From contig NZ_AFWE01000083.1 in assembly GCF_000222585.1 (NCBI RefSeq), forward strand, positions 1 to 64,000: a DNA stretch of 64,000 bases, written 5' to 3'. Positions 1-10,100 of this stretch are shown piece after piece. The stretch comes from Vibrio scophthalmi LMG 19158 (lineage in GTDB: Bacteria; Pseudomonadota; Gammaproteobacteria; Enterobacterales; Vibrionaceae). Position numbers and translations under genes: made by a program. The first letter of the stretch is position 1, and every line of letters starts with the position of its first letter. Below the pieces are notes generated by a model. It was not told the origin of the DNA, searched no databases, and saw nothing but the letters and a program-made list of their open reading frames with translations.

Positions 1-363
1 TTACTGCCATTTGGGCGCAAGCGTGCTGCAGCGAGAGAAAAATATCGACAGTTTGTACATGCAGGAGCCGGTGATAGTTTATGGGATAAGCTAAAACAGC
101 AGGTGTATTTAGGGAGCGATGAGTTTATAGCCCGTCATCAACTGGATTTGTCAGTTGAATCTGGAGATATCAGTGAGGTACCCGCGTGTCAACGTCGAAA
201 GCAGCCACGAGCATTAGTTGACTATCAGGAAATGGAAGAGACGAGGGATGGCGCGATCATTGCGGCATTTAATAGTGGAGGCTATACACAAAAAGAAATT
301 GGTGAATTTTTTGGACTTCATTATTCTAGAGTTAGCCGCATAGTGGCAAGAGGAAAGACCTGA
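1..363 (+). CDS. REP-associated tyrosine transposase (RAYT), 3' end only
   Basis: The reading frame is open from base 1 to the TGA at 361-363, giving about 120 residues of a protein whose N-terminus lies outside the window. The tail resembles the C-terminal part of IS200-like RAYT transposases: a YLGSDEFI segment, a basic EVPACQRRKQPR-like stretch, and a final helix-turn-helix reading GGYTQKEIGEFFGLHYSRVS. RAYTs are single-copy Y1-HUH nucleases tied to REP palindromes. The catalytic HUH and Tyr residues would be upstream and cannot be checked. A GACCCC motif directly after the stop is common downstream of such genes, from memory. Family call is fairly sure; activity is unknown. Confidence 0.75.
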   Translation, partial: LLPFGRKRAAAREKYRQFVHAGAGDSLWDKLKQQVYLGSDEFIARHQLDLSVESGDISEVPACQRRKQPRALVDYQEMEETRDGAIIAAFNSGGYTQKEIGEFFGLHYSRVSRIVARGKT

Positions 364-493
364 CCCCTATGGTTTCACATCTAGATTCGCTCTCTTTTCC
401 ATTGTATGCAGATGTTTGTGAACGAGAGGATGAACTTAAAATGAAAGTAGCGGATTACAAGCGAAGTAAAATGAAAGCATGGGGAACGTACTA

Positions 494-1480
494 ATGAAAT
501 GGTCAAATTATTATAGATTTCTCTCAGTAGCTTTTATTTTTGGTTTTTCATCGTTACTTCATGCCAACCAGCCAATTGATGGGCTAACACCCGAGCAAGC
601 TTACCAGCAAGGTACGCTGCTCTACCAACAGAATAAATATAATCAAGCCAAACCACTATTAAAGTTTGCGGCAGACCATAATCATTCTCCGGCCGCAGCA
701 ATGTATGCTTCAATGCTTTTTTCCAATACATTTATTCAGTCAGAAGGAGAACACGAATACACTTTAAAATCTGCGGAACTGGGTAATGTGTTGGCGATGG
801 TTGCCGCATCGAGTCGAAGAGCATTGAGTGGCCGCGAGCATTGGCGAACAAAAGTGACCCCAATACTAGAGCGACAAGCAAAAAAAGATGATGCGTTGGC
901 GATGCGCTTGCTTTCAATGCTAACCGCTTTCGAAGATGAATCGGTTTCGTTTGATTGGTTAGTTGAAGCCGCAGAGTCGGGAGATGCATTCTCACAGCAT
1001 CAACTTGCGCGGCACTATGAGATGGGCGACGGTTGGTTTATTCTCCCCGGTAAACGTGAGAAAGAAACGGAACGTTTTTTCAAAGCGGCAGCGGATTCAG
1101 GTTATTGGTTAGGTATGCTCGATTATGCAGATCGCCTTAAAAATCGCGGTAATATTAAAGGTTATCAATCAATCATTGATGAGCTAGTTGAAGCTGGGGA
1201 CGCATTGTCAATTTTGGGGATCTCGGGTAGCTATGTTGATGCTAGGGAATATGAGTTAGCTGCGTATTACAGCAAAATTTATCTAGATTCTATGGGCAAT
1301 GAAGGCAAGCAAAGTGGATATAAGGCAGCTCAGTCAATTTATGATGAAGCTACTTTACCTCTTACCCCAGAACAGATTAAACAAGTCGATTTAAAAGTCC
1401 AACAATACCTAAAAACTCACACGGTTCGTTATCAAAAACGCATCAAGGATTACGAGTACACGTTAGATTCTTTTCAATGA
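494..1480 (+). CDS. Secreted Sel1-repeat (TPR-like) protein
   Basis: About 328 residues. I chose the ATG at 494 over the in-frame ATG at 479 because GGGGAA lies just upstream and the protein then begins with a typical signal peptide (MKWSNYYRFLSVAFIFGF..., predicted cut after LLHA). The mature part is alpha-helical with several degenerate Sel1 repeats: alanine-rich helix pairs around residues 50-110, 140-190 (LVEAAESGDAFSQHQLARHY) and 200-240 (FFKAAADSGYWLGMLDYA). Sel1 repeats mediate protein contacts; secreted versions often sit at the envelope. It lies between a transposase remnant and the MSHA genes and has no obvious partner. Specific function unknown. Confidence 0.7.
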   Translation: MKWSNYYRFLSVAFIFGFSSLLHANQPIDGLTPEQAYQQGTLLYQQNKYNQAKPLLKFAADHNHSPAAAMYASMLFSNTFIQSEGEHEYTLKSAELGNVLAMVAASSRRALSGREHWRTKVTPILERQAKKDDALAMRLLSMLTAFEDESVSFDWLVEAAESGDAFSQHQLARHYEMGDGWFILPGKREKETERFFKAAADSGYWLGMLDYADRLKNRGNIKGYQSIIDELVEAGDALSILGISGSYVDAREYELAAYYSKIYLDSMGNEGKQSGYKAAQSIYDEATLPLTPEQIKQVDLKVQQYLKTHTVRYQKRIKDYEYTLDSFQ

Positions 1481-1876
1481 TTCAATCCCCACCAGGGTCG
1501 CACATCGCGGCCTCTTTTGTACTTAGCTCCTGAGCTACAGCCATGATTTCAAACACTCTATCGTGCTAACTACTTAAATAAAAATTTAATAAACAATTTG
1601 ATTACCTGTCTTCATTTAAGATGAAAACTCGCATGTTTGTTGTTCGAAGAGGCTATTGCGAGATGGCTCGTTATGCAAAAAATGTCGTATGTGATTGTGT
1701 TTATTCATTTGCGTTTTTATGTGAATAAATAGGGTGTAATTGGCCAGATAATCATCGATAAATCTAAGTTTTCACTTAAACGATGCAATGCATGCAGTAA
1801 AGTGTGATTTGCGTCCAAATTACTTGTGTAACAAAACATAAATAGCGTTAGAATAAAGTGATAAAAATTAAATAGT
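1481..1876. other. Non-coding gap upstream of mshC
   Basis: About 400 bases with no convincing gene. It is AT-rich in its second half. A possible promoter for the msh genes is TTGTGT at 1824-1829 and TAGAAT at 1849-1854, with a long 19-base spacer, so it is weak. In other vibrios I know, mshA sits directly before mshC. No pilin-like coding sequence is visible here on either strand. Confidence 0.5.
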
Positions 1877-1897
1877 TTGCTGACTTTTTTATTGCTT

Positions 1898-2398
1898 ATG
1901 CTGCTTAAATTTCGAAATTACACTGGCTTTACTCTTGTTGAGCTGGTGGTGACAATCATTATCCTCTCAATTCTAGGAGCCGTGGCCTACACGAGGTTTC
2001 CGTCTATCTCGGGTTTTACCTTACCAAGCTATTGCCATGTGGCGAAGTCGGCGGTGCGCCGCGTGCAAACCCAAGCGATGAATGATGTTGCGAGTAGCTC
2101 TGCTTATCAAATCATCGTCACACCCACTGAATTGACTTGGCATAATGCGAGCCTTGATCTCAACGATAGTCCAAACTGTAGTGGTTCATTTTGCAGTCGA
2201 TTGGTTGCGATCAGTGAGAAAGATCTTCAGCGTGGGGTTCGCTTTTCACCACAACAATTCTCGTTTGATACCATGGGCCGCTTTGTTAGTGCCGCTCGTA
2301 GCAGTAACAACCAAGCGTTAATAGAGCTTTCATCACCGCGAGAAGCCAGTAAGCAAATCATCGTCTACCGAGAAGGATACGTTGATGGTTGCTCATAA
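1898..2398 (+). CDS. mshC: MSHA pilin biogenesis protein MshC (minor pilin)
   Basis: A type IV pilin-like protein of about 166 residues. The prepilin signal is clear: a short basic leader, then G|FTLVELVV with the conserved Glu at position +5 and a hydrophobic helix (IIILSILGAVAY). It has a paired-Cys region (NCSGSFCS) and a Cys near the C-terminus. I used the ATG at 1898, since the alternative TTG at 1877 would lengthen the leader; neither has a good ribosome site. It is the first of five overlapping genes, mshC-D-O-P-Q. MshC is expected to be cut by the prepilin peptidase and to act as a minor pilin in mannose-sensitive hemagglutinin pilus assembly. Confidence 0.88.
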   Translation: MLLKFRNYTGFTLVELVVTIIILSILGAVAYTRFPSISGFTLPSYCHVAKSAVRRVQTQAMNDVASSSAYQIIVTPTELTWHNASLDLNDSPNCSGSFCSRLVAISEKDLQRGVRFSPQQFSFDTMGRFVSAARSSNNQALIELSSPREASKQIIVYREGYVDGCS

Positions 2399-2951
2399 CC
2401 CCCTTTGCTCACTCAAGAGTCATCACCGTTCCCATCAGCACGGGTTTAGTCTAATTGAGAATGTCATCGCGATTTGCCTGGCAGGATTTTTGATGATTGC
2501 CTTTTCCTCGTTGCTGGCCCCTGCGGCGGTGCAGAGTGCCGATGCTTTGACTCAACAACGAGCATCACAACTTGCTACCTGGCTGCTGCAAGAGATGTAT
2601 TCGCGTGAATTTGATGAGGTCAATATTCAGCATATTGAGCGATGTGGTAGTGATTCTCTTGCCTGCTCTAGTGAGGTAGGAATAGACAGCAATGATATGA
2701 ATAACCTTCGCGATGATTTTGATGATTACGATACCCATGGTGTCGCTATGCCCATTAGCGAGTTTGGGTTAAATATTGATGGTGCGTATCAAGGCTTTTT
2801 GGTCACAATAGCGGTTCGTTATGCAAATGACCAATTTCAAGCTCTACCGCTTGGAAGTGCTCCCACTCCGACCAAAATAGTTACTCTGACGATTCAACGC
2901 GGTCAAGATGGACAAGCGCTGACGTTTAATGCGTTTCGGAGTAATTATTAA
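2385..2951 (+). CDS. mshD: MSHA pilin biogenesis protein MshD (minor pilin)
   Basis: 188 residues from the ATG at 2385, which overlaps the end of mshC and has AAGGAT upstream. A long His-rich leader (HHRSHQH) precedes the prepilin cleavage site G|FSLIENV and a hydrophobic helix. This is a class III prepilin signal of the PilV/GspI sort. The body contains a conserved-looking Cys pair (ERCGSDSLAC) and an acidic stretch. MshD is a predicted minor pilin that helps start or cap the MSHA pilus in the inner membrane. Overlap with neighbours suggests translational coupling. Confidence 0.88.
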   Translation: MVAHNPLCSLKSHHRSHQHGFSLIENVIAICLAGFLMIAFSSLLAPAAVQSADALTQQRASQLATWLLQEMYSREFDEVNIQHIERCGSDSLACSSEVGIDSNDMNNLRDDFDDYDTHGVAMPISEFGLNIDGAYQGFLVTIAVRYANDQFQALPLGSAPTPTKIVTLTIQRGQDGQALTFNAFRSNY

Positions 2952-3799
2952 TGCTAAAACAGACGATTGCCCCGATGTTAACGACGAAACAAACACGCCC
3001 AAGCTTCGGCTTTACGCTGATTGAGATGGTGGTGAGCATGGTCATTATTGGCATCATTAGTATTGGACTGATCAATTATGGCGTCATTAGCTCCACCTTG
3101 TATATGGACTCAAAATACCGCTTATCAGCATTAGAAGAGGCGCGTTTTCTTCTTGCCCGTTTTGGTCGTGAATTGCCCAATTCGGTGCCGATGAGTCCAA
3201 GAACTCTCGGTGAAGGTGAGTGCATTGAATATATCCCCATGCTTTATGTGGGTGAGTTTTTGCCTGACCAGTTAGATCTTAGTGTTCAGCACACTGAAAC
3301 GGTCATTCCTCTCACTCATCCTATTCGAGCGTCGTTGCTCGCGCAGTGTTTTATTGATGCTAAGCAGCCCTGTTTAGTCAGTATCTATCCGAGAAAATCA
3401 CAAGAACTATATCTTGGAGCGAACGTAGATAACCAAATTTACACTTTAAAGTCGGTAGGGAATCAGTCTTTAACCGTTGATGAAAGTATGTTGAGAAGGC
3501 CGTTAACCCCTTCAAATCGACTATTTGTCTATCAGCCCTTTGCACGACAAATGTGCGCAACAGCGCAGCAAATGCGTTATTACCCCAACTATCCCTTGAA
3601 AGAGGCAGGACAAGGTGTGGTCAACACAGAAGAGTGGACGCCCTTTGCCAAGCAGTTGAGTGGGAGCCAACCTGTTTTTTCTCTCGGCTTTAATGGTACC
3701 TATTCGAGCACCGCGAGTATGAAGTTTTCGTTGAAGGTTAATCAAGGCACAGAAACAGTGGAGTTTATGCAAAATGCACAAATCCTCAATGGTCAATAA
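2951..3799 (+). CDS. mshO: MSHA biogenesis protein MshO (minor pilin)
   Basis: 282 residues. Its ATG shares one base with the mshD stop (TAATG), so translation is probably coupled. After a leader of about 20 residues, the prepilin signal G|FTLIEMVVS is followed by a hydrophobic helix (MVIIGIISIGLINYGVI). The C-terminal domain is large, as in PilW/GspJ-type minor pilins, with several Cys residues (around 92, 138, 147 and 202). Its position as third gene of mshC-D-O-P-Q matches MshO. Confidence 0.87.
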   Translation: MLKQTIAPMLTTKQTRPSFGFTLIEMVVSMVIIGIISIGLINYGVISSTLYMDSKYRLSALEEARFLLARFGRELPNSVPMSPRTLGEGECIEYIPMLYVGEFLPDQLDLSVQHTETVIPLTHPIRASLLAQCFIDAKQPCLVSIYPRKSQELYLGANVDNQIYTLKSVGNQSLTVDESMLRRPLTPSNRLFVYQPFARQMCATAQQMRYYPNYPLKEAGQGVVNTEEWTPFAKQLSGSQPVFSLGFNGTYSSTASMKFSLKVNQGTETVEFMQNAQILNGQ

Positions 3800-4163
3800 A
3801 CGACAGCAAGGCAGTGCGCTTTTGGTGATTTTGTTTGTGATAGTGATCGCCACCTTCTTTGCCGCGCAGTTGTTTCAGTTAACCAAACAATCTAACCAAG
3901 CCAACACTTATGAAGTGCTTAGTACCCGTGCTTACTGGGGCGCTCGCTCATTGGTAGAAAGGTTGGTGTATGAAATTACCCCCGTCGCGGGAACGAAAAA
4001 AGCATCATGTTTGCCTTCATACCAGATAGAAGCATTTCCAAGTTGCCGTTTTGAGGCGAGTTGTACCCCTAATGGTGAGGCGACGATAGTTACCTCTACC
4101 GCCATATGTTCTGAGCAGGCGTATCGAGTGAGCCGTAAGTTTGAAGTAGAGGTTAGACCGTGA
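3774..4163 (+). CDS. mshP: MSHA biogenesis protein MshP
   Basis: 129 residues from the ATG at 3774, which overlaps the 3' end of mshO; an ATG at 3789 is also possible. The N-terminus has a pilin-like leader (KRQQG|SALLVILFVIV) without the usual Glu+5, as in PilX/GspK-like proteins. The rest has four Cys (CLP, CRF, CTP, CSE) suggesting two disulfides in the periplasm. Its role in MSHA assembly is inferred from position and from the pseudopilin-like start. Confidence 0.83.
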   Translation: MHKSSMVNKRQQGSALLVILFVIVIATFFAAQLFQLTKQSNQANTYEVLSTRAYWGARSLVERLVYEITPVAGTKKASCLPSYQIEAFPSCRFEASCTPNGEATIVTSTAICSEQAYRVSRKFEVEVRP

Positions 4164-7100
4164 GTAAAAAGCTATTTTTATTGATGTTGACGCTGTTTTT
4201 CTCCGCATTCGCATCTGCCCAAAATGGTCATAATCAAGGTAATGGTAATCGTCATCCTCATGGTTATTCAGTTTCTGGCTTTGTCTTCGAACACTACAAT
4301 TTTGGTGGTTACTCACGTGACTTTTTCCCCGGAGCTAGTGGCATGGTGGCGATGGATAGAACGCCAATCGATGTCAGGTTGAGCAGCAACAATAATCAGA
4401 ATCGAGTCTACACCGCTCGCACGGACTGGCGAGGCCAATTTTGGTTTAATCGGATTCCCAATGGAACGTACATATTAACGTTGCCCTATGTTCGCCCGAT
4501 GGGCGCGGATAAAGATGGTCAAATTTATTCTGAGCGTGGCGACTGTAATGAGTGTCTACCTGTTCAGGTATGGCCATATGTAAGCGATCACTATCAGCGA
4601 ACAGTGGTCGTTAATGGTGGTAATGTTTACGATGCCAACATCGGTTTTAGCTATAGTGTGGTGAACAATAATAACGACTCCGGCGTAGGCTCATTGCGTC
4701 AGTTTTTGCTCAATACGCGTTACTTAACCACTGGGCGTCATCCTACCCGCTTAGAGAAAGAAAATCTGCGTCAAGAGTGGCACCCAAGTGGGGTCGACAA
4801 TGCGATTTTTACTCGTCAACTGGCTGACATCGTTCTGCAATCACCACTGGAAATTTACGATACCGAAGACACTTATGTTGATGCTCGTGTTCGTTTAGGA
4901 AGTGGGCGACCACTTACACTCAATAACCGTCGAAACAAACCTCAACAAGGTGATTACGGGATAAAAATCACCAACAGTGAAGAGCTTCGGATTGCAGGAA
5001 TGAACTGGAATTATTTTGATGATGCGGTTTATCTTGATCATAGTGAAGAGGTCGAAGTTACCGATAACAGTTTCAATCATACCCGCGATTCCGGTGTTAA
5101 GTTGGTACGCAGTGATGAGAACATCATTTCACGCAATATGTTTAACGACACGGTAAACAAAGAGGCCAATCAGGAAGAGGCGGCCGCCGTTTTCTTAGAG
5201 TATTCCTCAGAAAATCAAGTAACTGGAAATGCGTTTTATGACACCGGTGATGATCACCAATCGGACAGCCTATTTCGTTGGCACGTTTCAGCGGTACGTG
5301 TTTACTACGGCAATAAGAACCTCATAAGCCAGAACACTTTTTCTAATACCCGCGGGTTAGCGATTGACTTACGCTCGGTCGAGCATGCTGGGCAAATTAC
5401 ACGCAATAATGGGCTTTATGACTGGTCTGCAGGTGCCAGTAATAACGGGATTGATTACCCAATGTTGCAAGCCGTAAACCTTGATGGCACCGCATCTGGC
5501 ACGGTGACACTTAGAAACATTGGTGACGGGAGTGCGGTGTGTCGCCAAACCATCAGTGATGTTTCGGTAGAACTGTATAAAGCTGATGGTCAAGTAAGTG
5601 ATTCGACCATTGAAGGTACTGCGTTTATAGGCTCTTGTCGGTTAAATTCCCAAGGCGCTATCGCGGGTTGTAATTTAGACCATTCTCGCTTTGCTGCCGG
5701 TGATCCAATTACCTCAATCGCGATTGATAAGTGCGGTAATACCTCTGAAATGGGTCAAGTGATCACCAGTGAAGACGATGGGAGTTATGATTACGGTGAT
5801 GCGCCGAACCAAGATTTGCATACCGGTTGGGGCAAGGCTCGTTTTCCAGTACTTAAAGCCGATAATGGCGCCAGACATCGCGTGAAAGCCAATACGTGTT
5901 TGTTACCCGTTGGGGCTAGTGAGTGCGCATTTCATGTGGATGAAGAGAAAGAGGGCCAGCCGTCACGTTATGCGAGTGCAGATCAAGAAGATGATGGCGT
6001 AAAAATTAATCCAAATAACAGCGAATTAAGCAACGCAGCGATGCCGGTTCTTATGACGGGCTATCTGGATCGTGATGGACGTGAGCAACGTGTCGACAAC
6101 CAAATTTCTGTTAATGCATCGAAGGCTGGTTATATCTCGGTGTGGTTAGATAAAAACCAAGATGGCAGTTGGCAAGGATTTGAGCGCAATACTCGTCCAG
6201 TGTCAGAAATGCTACTTGACCGTTATCCAGTTAACGCCGGTGAAAATGTGATTAATGGGCTTTATCTTTCGCCTTACGATGTGCATGGTGAGAGTTGGCT
6301 GCGTATTCGTTACTCGACCGATCAAAACGCTGTAGCACAACCGACGGGTGTCGCGCTTGATGGTGAGGTAGAAGATTACCGTGTTTGGATTGCAGCGCCT
6401 TCGCTCGAAGTTGCAGGCTGTGAAGCCGGGCTGCAAAACGGCTCATTTGAACACTTCTTCATTGAGAAAGAACATAATGGCTGGGATACGCCAGAAAGTT
6501 CAGTTGCCGGTTGGTCGATTGAGCAACTTGATCCGACACTCAATCCACAAGACTATTTTCCAGTCGAACCGCGCCGGAGCAATATTGAGTTTAACCGTTA
6601 TGACTATTATGTGAGGCAACCTTCGTCTGATGGCAGTCTTAATGTGGCGGAAATGAACGTTTATAACCCAACCATGATGTACCAAGATATTGTGACAAAA
6701 CCGGGTGATAAAATTCGTTGGTCATTTGATTACTCTAACCGCACAGTGCCCAACGATGGTAAAAATGACCAGATTTCGTTGTTGTTTGGTAGCCCAAATA
6801 GCCAGTTGGTTGAAGATCGTGTGATTGATGGCCAAGATCGTTGGGTTAAATATACCGGCGTTTATACAGTACCTGCTGGTCAGTACGTTACACGTATTGC
6901 GTTTCGATCTAATTATCCTACGGTGGCATCGTCGGGGAATATCTTAGATAACGCTAAATTTGGTTGTGAAATTGGCTATGACTATGGTGATTTACCAAGT
7001 CGTTATGGTCAATTAAATCAAACTCGTTATGAAGTCGTGCCGAACCTTTATATCGGTGAAGAAGCGCCTGATACCGAATTAGCGGCTCAGATCTCTGAGT

Positions 7101-10100
7101 CTGCTAGTGGCGATGATCAAACGGGCTTTAACGATGAACGTACCTTTGCTAGTCCTGTAATACTTAAAAAGCAACATAAGCTAGAAATAGCAGACTTGAA
7201 AGTGGTCAACAGCACTGGGAAAGCCGCCAAACTTGATGCATGGATTGATTTCAATCGCGATGGGGTGATGGAAGACAAAGAGCGCGCCGCGCCGCATACG
7301 ATCCAATCAAAACATGGCGCGCAAAACGTGACTTTGACTTGGAACGGTATCAACCCGAATAAATGGACCACGCAAGACTCTTCATTCTTACGCTTAGTGT
7401 TGTCACAAGATTCCTCTTCTCGCCGTCAAAATGGTGAGGTAGAAGATCATCTGGTCTATTTCACAAATGATGATCTCTTGCCACAACCGGGTCGCTGCGA
7501 TGGATTTATTCAGGTCAAAGACCCACAAGGCAGCGGCCGTTATCAATACGCAAAATGGGTCGCTAGTGGCGGGCAATTAGCGATTGAAAGCATTAACCCC
7601 GCACTTGCGACTGATGAAATTAAGGTGGTAGGGCAAAATCCCATTGATGGTTTAACCTACGGAGTGGGCTCTGATCTCCGTTATGGTTGCACATCTGGTA
7701 GTCGATCTGGCTGTGAAGTGCACTTATTTGTTGCAGACCAAAGTCGTAATCCGGCTGCTGAGTTTCATCATTTAGTGCCGTTGCGTGCAGCACATGATGG
7801 TGTGACTATCCTTGATAAAGAGGGGCATCGCTATACATTCCGTGCTGATGAAATCTTTAATACGCAAAAGAGTGCTGACAATGGCTCGAAAAAACTATCA
7901 CGTGCCAATTCCGGTGATGTCAGTCTGGATGGGCGTTACTTAGTGATTGGCCGCGGAGTATGGCGTAGCTTAGTTCGTATCGATTTGAAGACGGGCGTGT
8001 TTGATACCATTCAACTTGATATTCCACAAGGAGAAGGTACGCCGTGGAGCGCCGATTTTGCGTTTAATCCGCAGTTCGGCGACAGCCGCTACGTGTATGG
8101 GTTATCGGGGGACCTCAAGTCACTGTATCGAATCGCTATTGTCGATATCTCTGCGCGTGAAAAAGCGGGCAGCTATTCTCGCTTGCCGTTGAAGTTAGTG
8201 CTCAATTCCAGTTTGTCGGTAAACAATCCGCAATGGCCAGTAAAAGATCGTAGCGGTAAGTTAGCTTCTGGTGGTGTTGGTATCAACAAAGGCGGCATTG
8301 TCTTTGCGATGACGAATGGAGGTTTGCATGATCTTAACCAAAATGGCCGACTCGATTCAGCAGAGCTAAAGATGCCAACGACGGCACTGTATTCGATTGA
8401 TATTGCTAAACAAGAAATTCGTTTTGAGCTACAAGGTGTTGAAGAGTCGACGACTAGTAACGATGCGGGTGGTTGTGCGATTCATGCCGATTATGGTGAT
8501 GTACCTGAAGCGCTCGAAGGCGGTAACCCTGCGCGTCACTTAGGTTCAAGTGAATTACTTAAGTTGGGTCATCACTGGTCGGCGGATATAGGCCCGGGTC
8601 ATGATGGCTATGCTGATTCCGATTTTTCCGATGATGGTGTGATCATTCGTGACAAAACCAGCGGCAGCGAAATAAGTTTGCCGAACGGAGCACTGCTGCC
8701 ACTGCGAAGTTATGCGATTTTACTTGATAAGCGTGGTGGCGGACAAGCGACGGCATGGGTTAACTGGGGTAATGATACCCAATGGCACAGTGTCAATTTG
8801 AATAAGGGCATCGATGTGCCTCTTAATGCAGGAGCTCGAGGTTATTTACGCGTTCGCTACGCCGATCGTGCTGTCTCCAGCCCTTATGGGGAAGCGCCTT
8901 CGGGTGAAGTTGAAGACATCAGTTTTGCGATTGGTAACCCAATTAAAGGTATCAAGGTGACCGCGCCCGGTTCACCACTGACCTGTGAAGTGGCGGAATA
9001 TCGTATTCTTCTCGACGTGGAAGGCGGCGTGTTATCACAAGATCTCAATGTTGATGTCAGCTTTGAAAATCCACCGAGTGGCTGCTGGTTTGACGCATCG
9101 CCATTTGGTCGTGCAGATGCCGCTTCGCATTCTCGATGTTCAGGTAACAGCAAAACAATATTGTTCAATAAGAATGGCAGTTTGAATCGTTCAATTTGGG
9201 TCGCAACCGATTCTGAATTAGGTCCGGTCACATTAAAAGCCAGTGCTAAAGATGTTGGTTTTGATAAAGATTCGGCGCAATTTAGTAAAACGGGCTTTAA
9301 GATCGTGCCATATCAAGCGCCTCAATATTATAAAGCCGGACAAGAGTTTTCTCTGCAACTGGCTCGTAAAGTCGCTCTAGAAGATCAAACAAGTTGCGCG
9401 ATTGATACCGACTACCAAGGGGATAAAACATTTACATGGCGCTATAACCAAGGCCTTGAGCCTGTTCTGGGTGACATGTCTCTGCAAGGTAAAACGCTCA
9501 ATGCCAAAGGTGAAAAGCGCACGGTTTCGTTCTCCAATGGCGTGAGTGAAGTGTTGCCAGCAAGCTACACAGAATCAGGTAGCTTGAATATTGAAGCTGA
9601 TTACCAGTTAGCAGAAGGGTTGCCAAAATCGGCGGATATAAGCTTGAGCGTTAATCCTTATGCGCTGGTGGTAAAACGTAATTACAGTGCCAACGATAGC
9701 AAGGTGGAAAACCGGGGTATTCAGCAGCCTTTTGTCTCGGCCGGTACTCCTTTTATGGTTGAGGTTGCGGCGGTAACAAAAGATGGCACGGTCACCCGTA
9801 ATTTCAATGCCTCGCTAGCCAGTGGTAAAACAGGGTTTGATAGCGGTGTTGTGGTACCCGTTAGCCAAACGAGCAACGCACCACGATTAAGTGCACCGAA
9901 TGGATTGAATCGCGTTTTTACCAACGGGCTATTAACCAACCGTTTTGAATATGACAACGTTGGTGCGATAAGTACTCATTGGGCGGTAGACCGCTATGCA
10001 GGGCAAACAGGATTAGCCAGTTTCCTCGATACGCAGCAAACCAGTGACGCATTGGAGAATTACGACCAAGTCGGATATTTTTATCCTGACTATATGTTGC

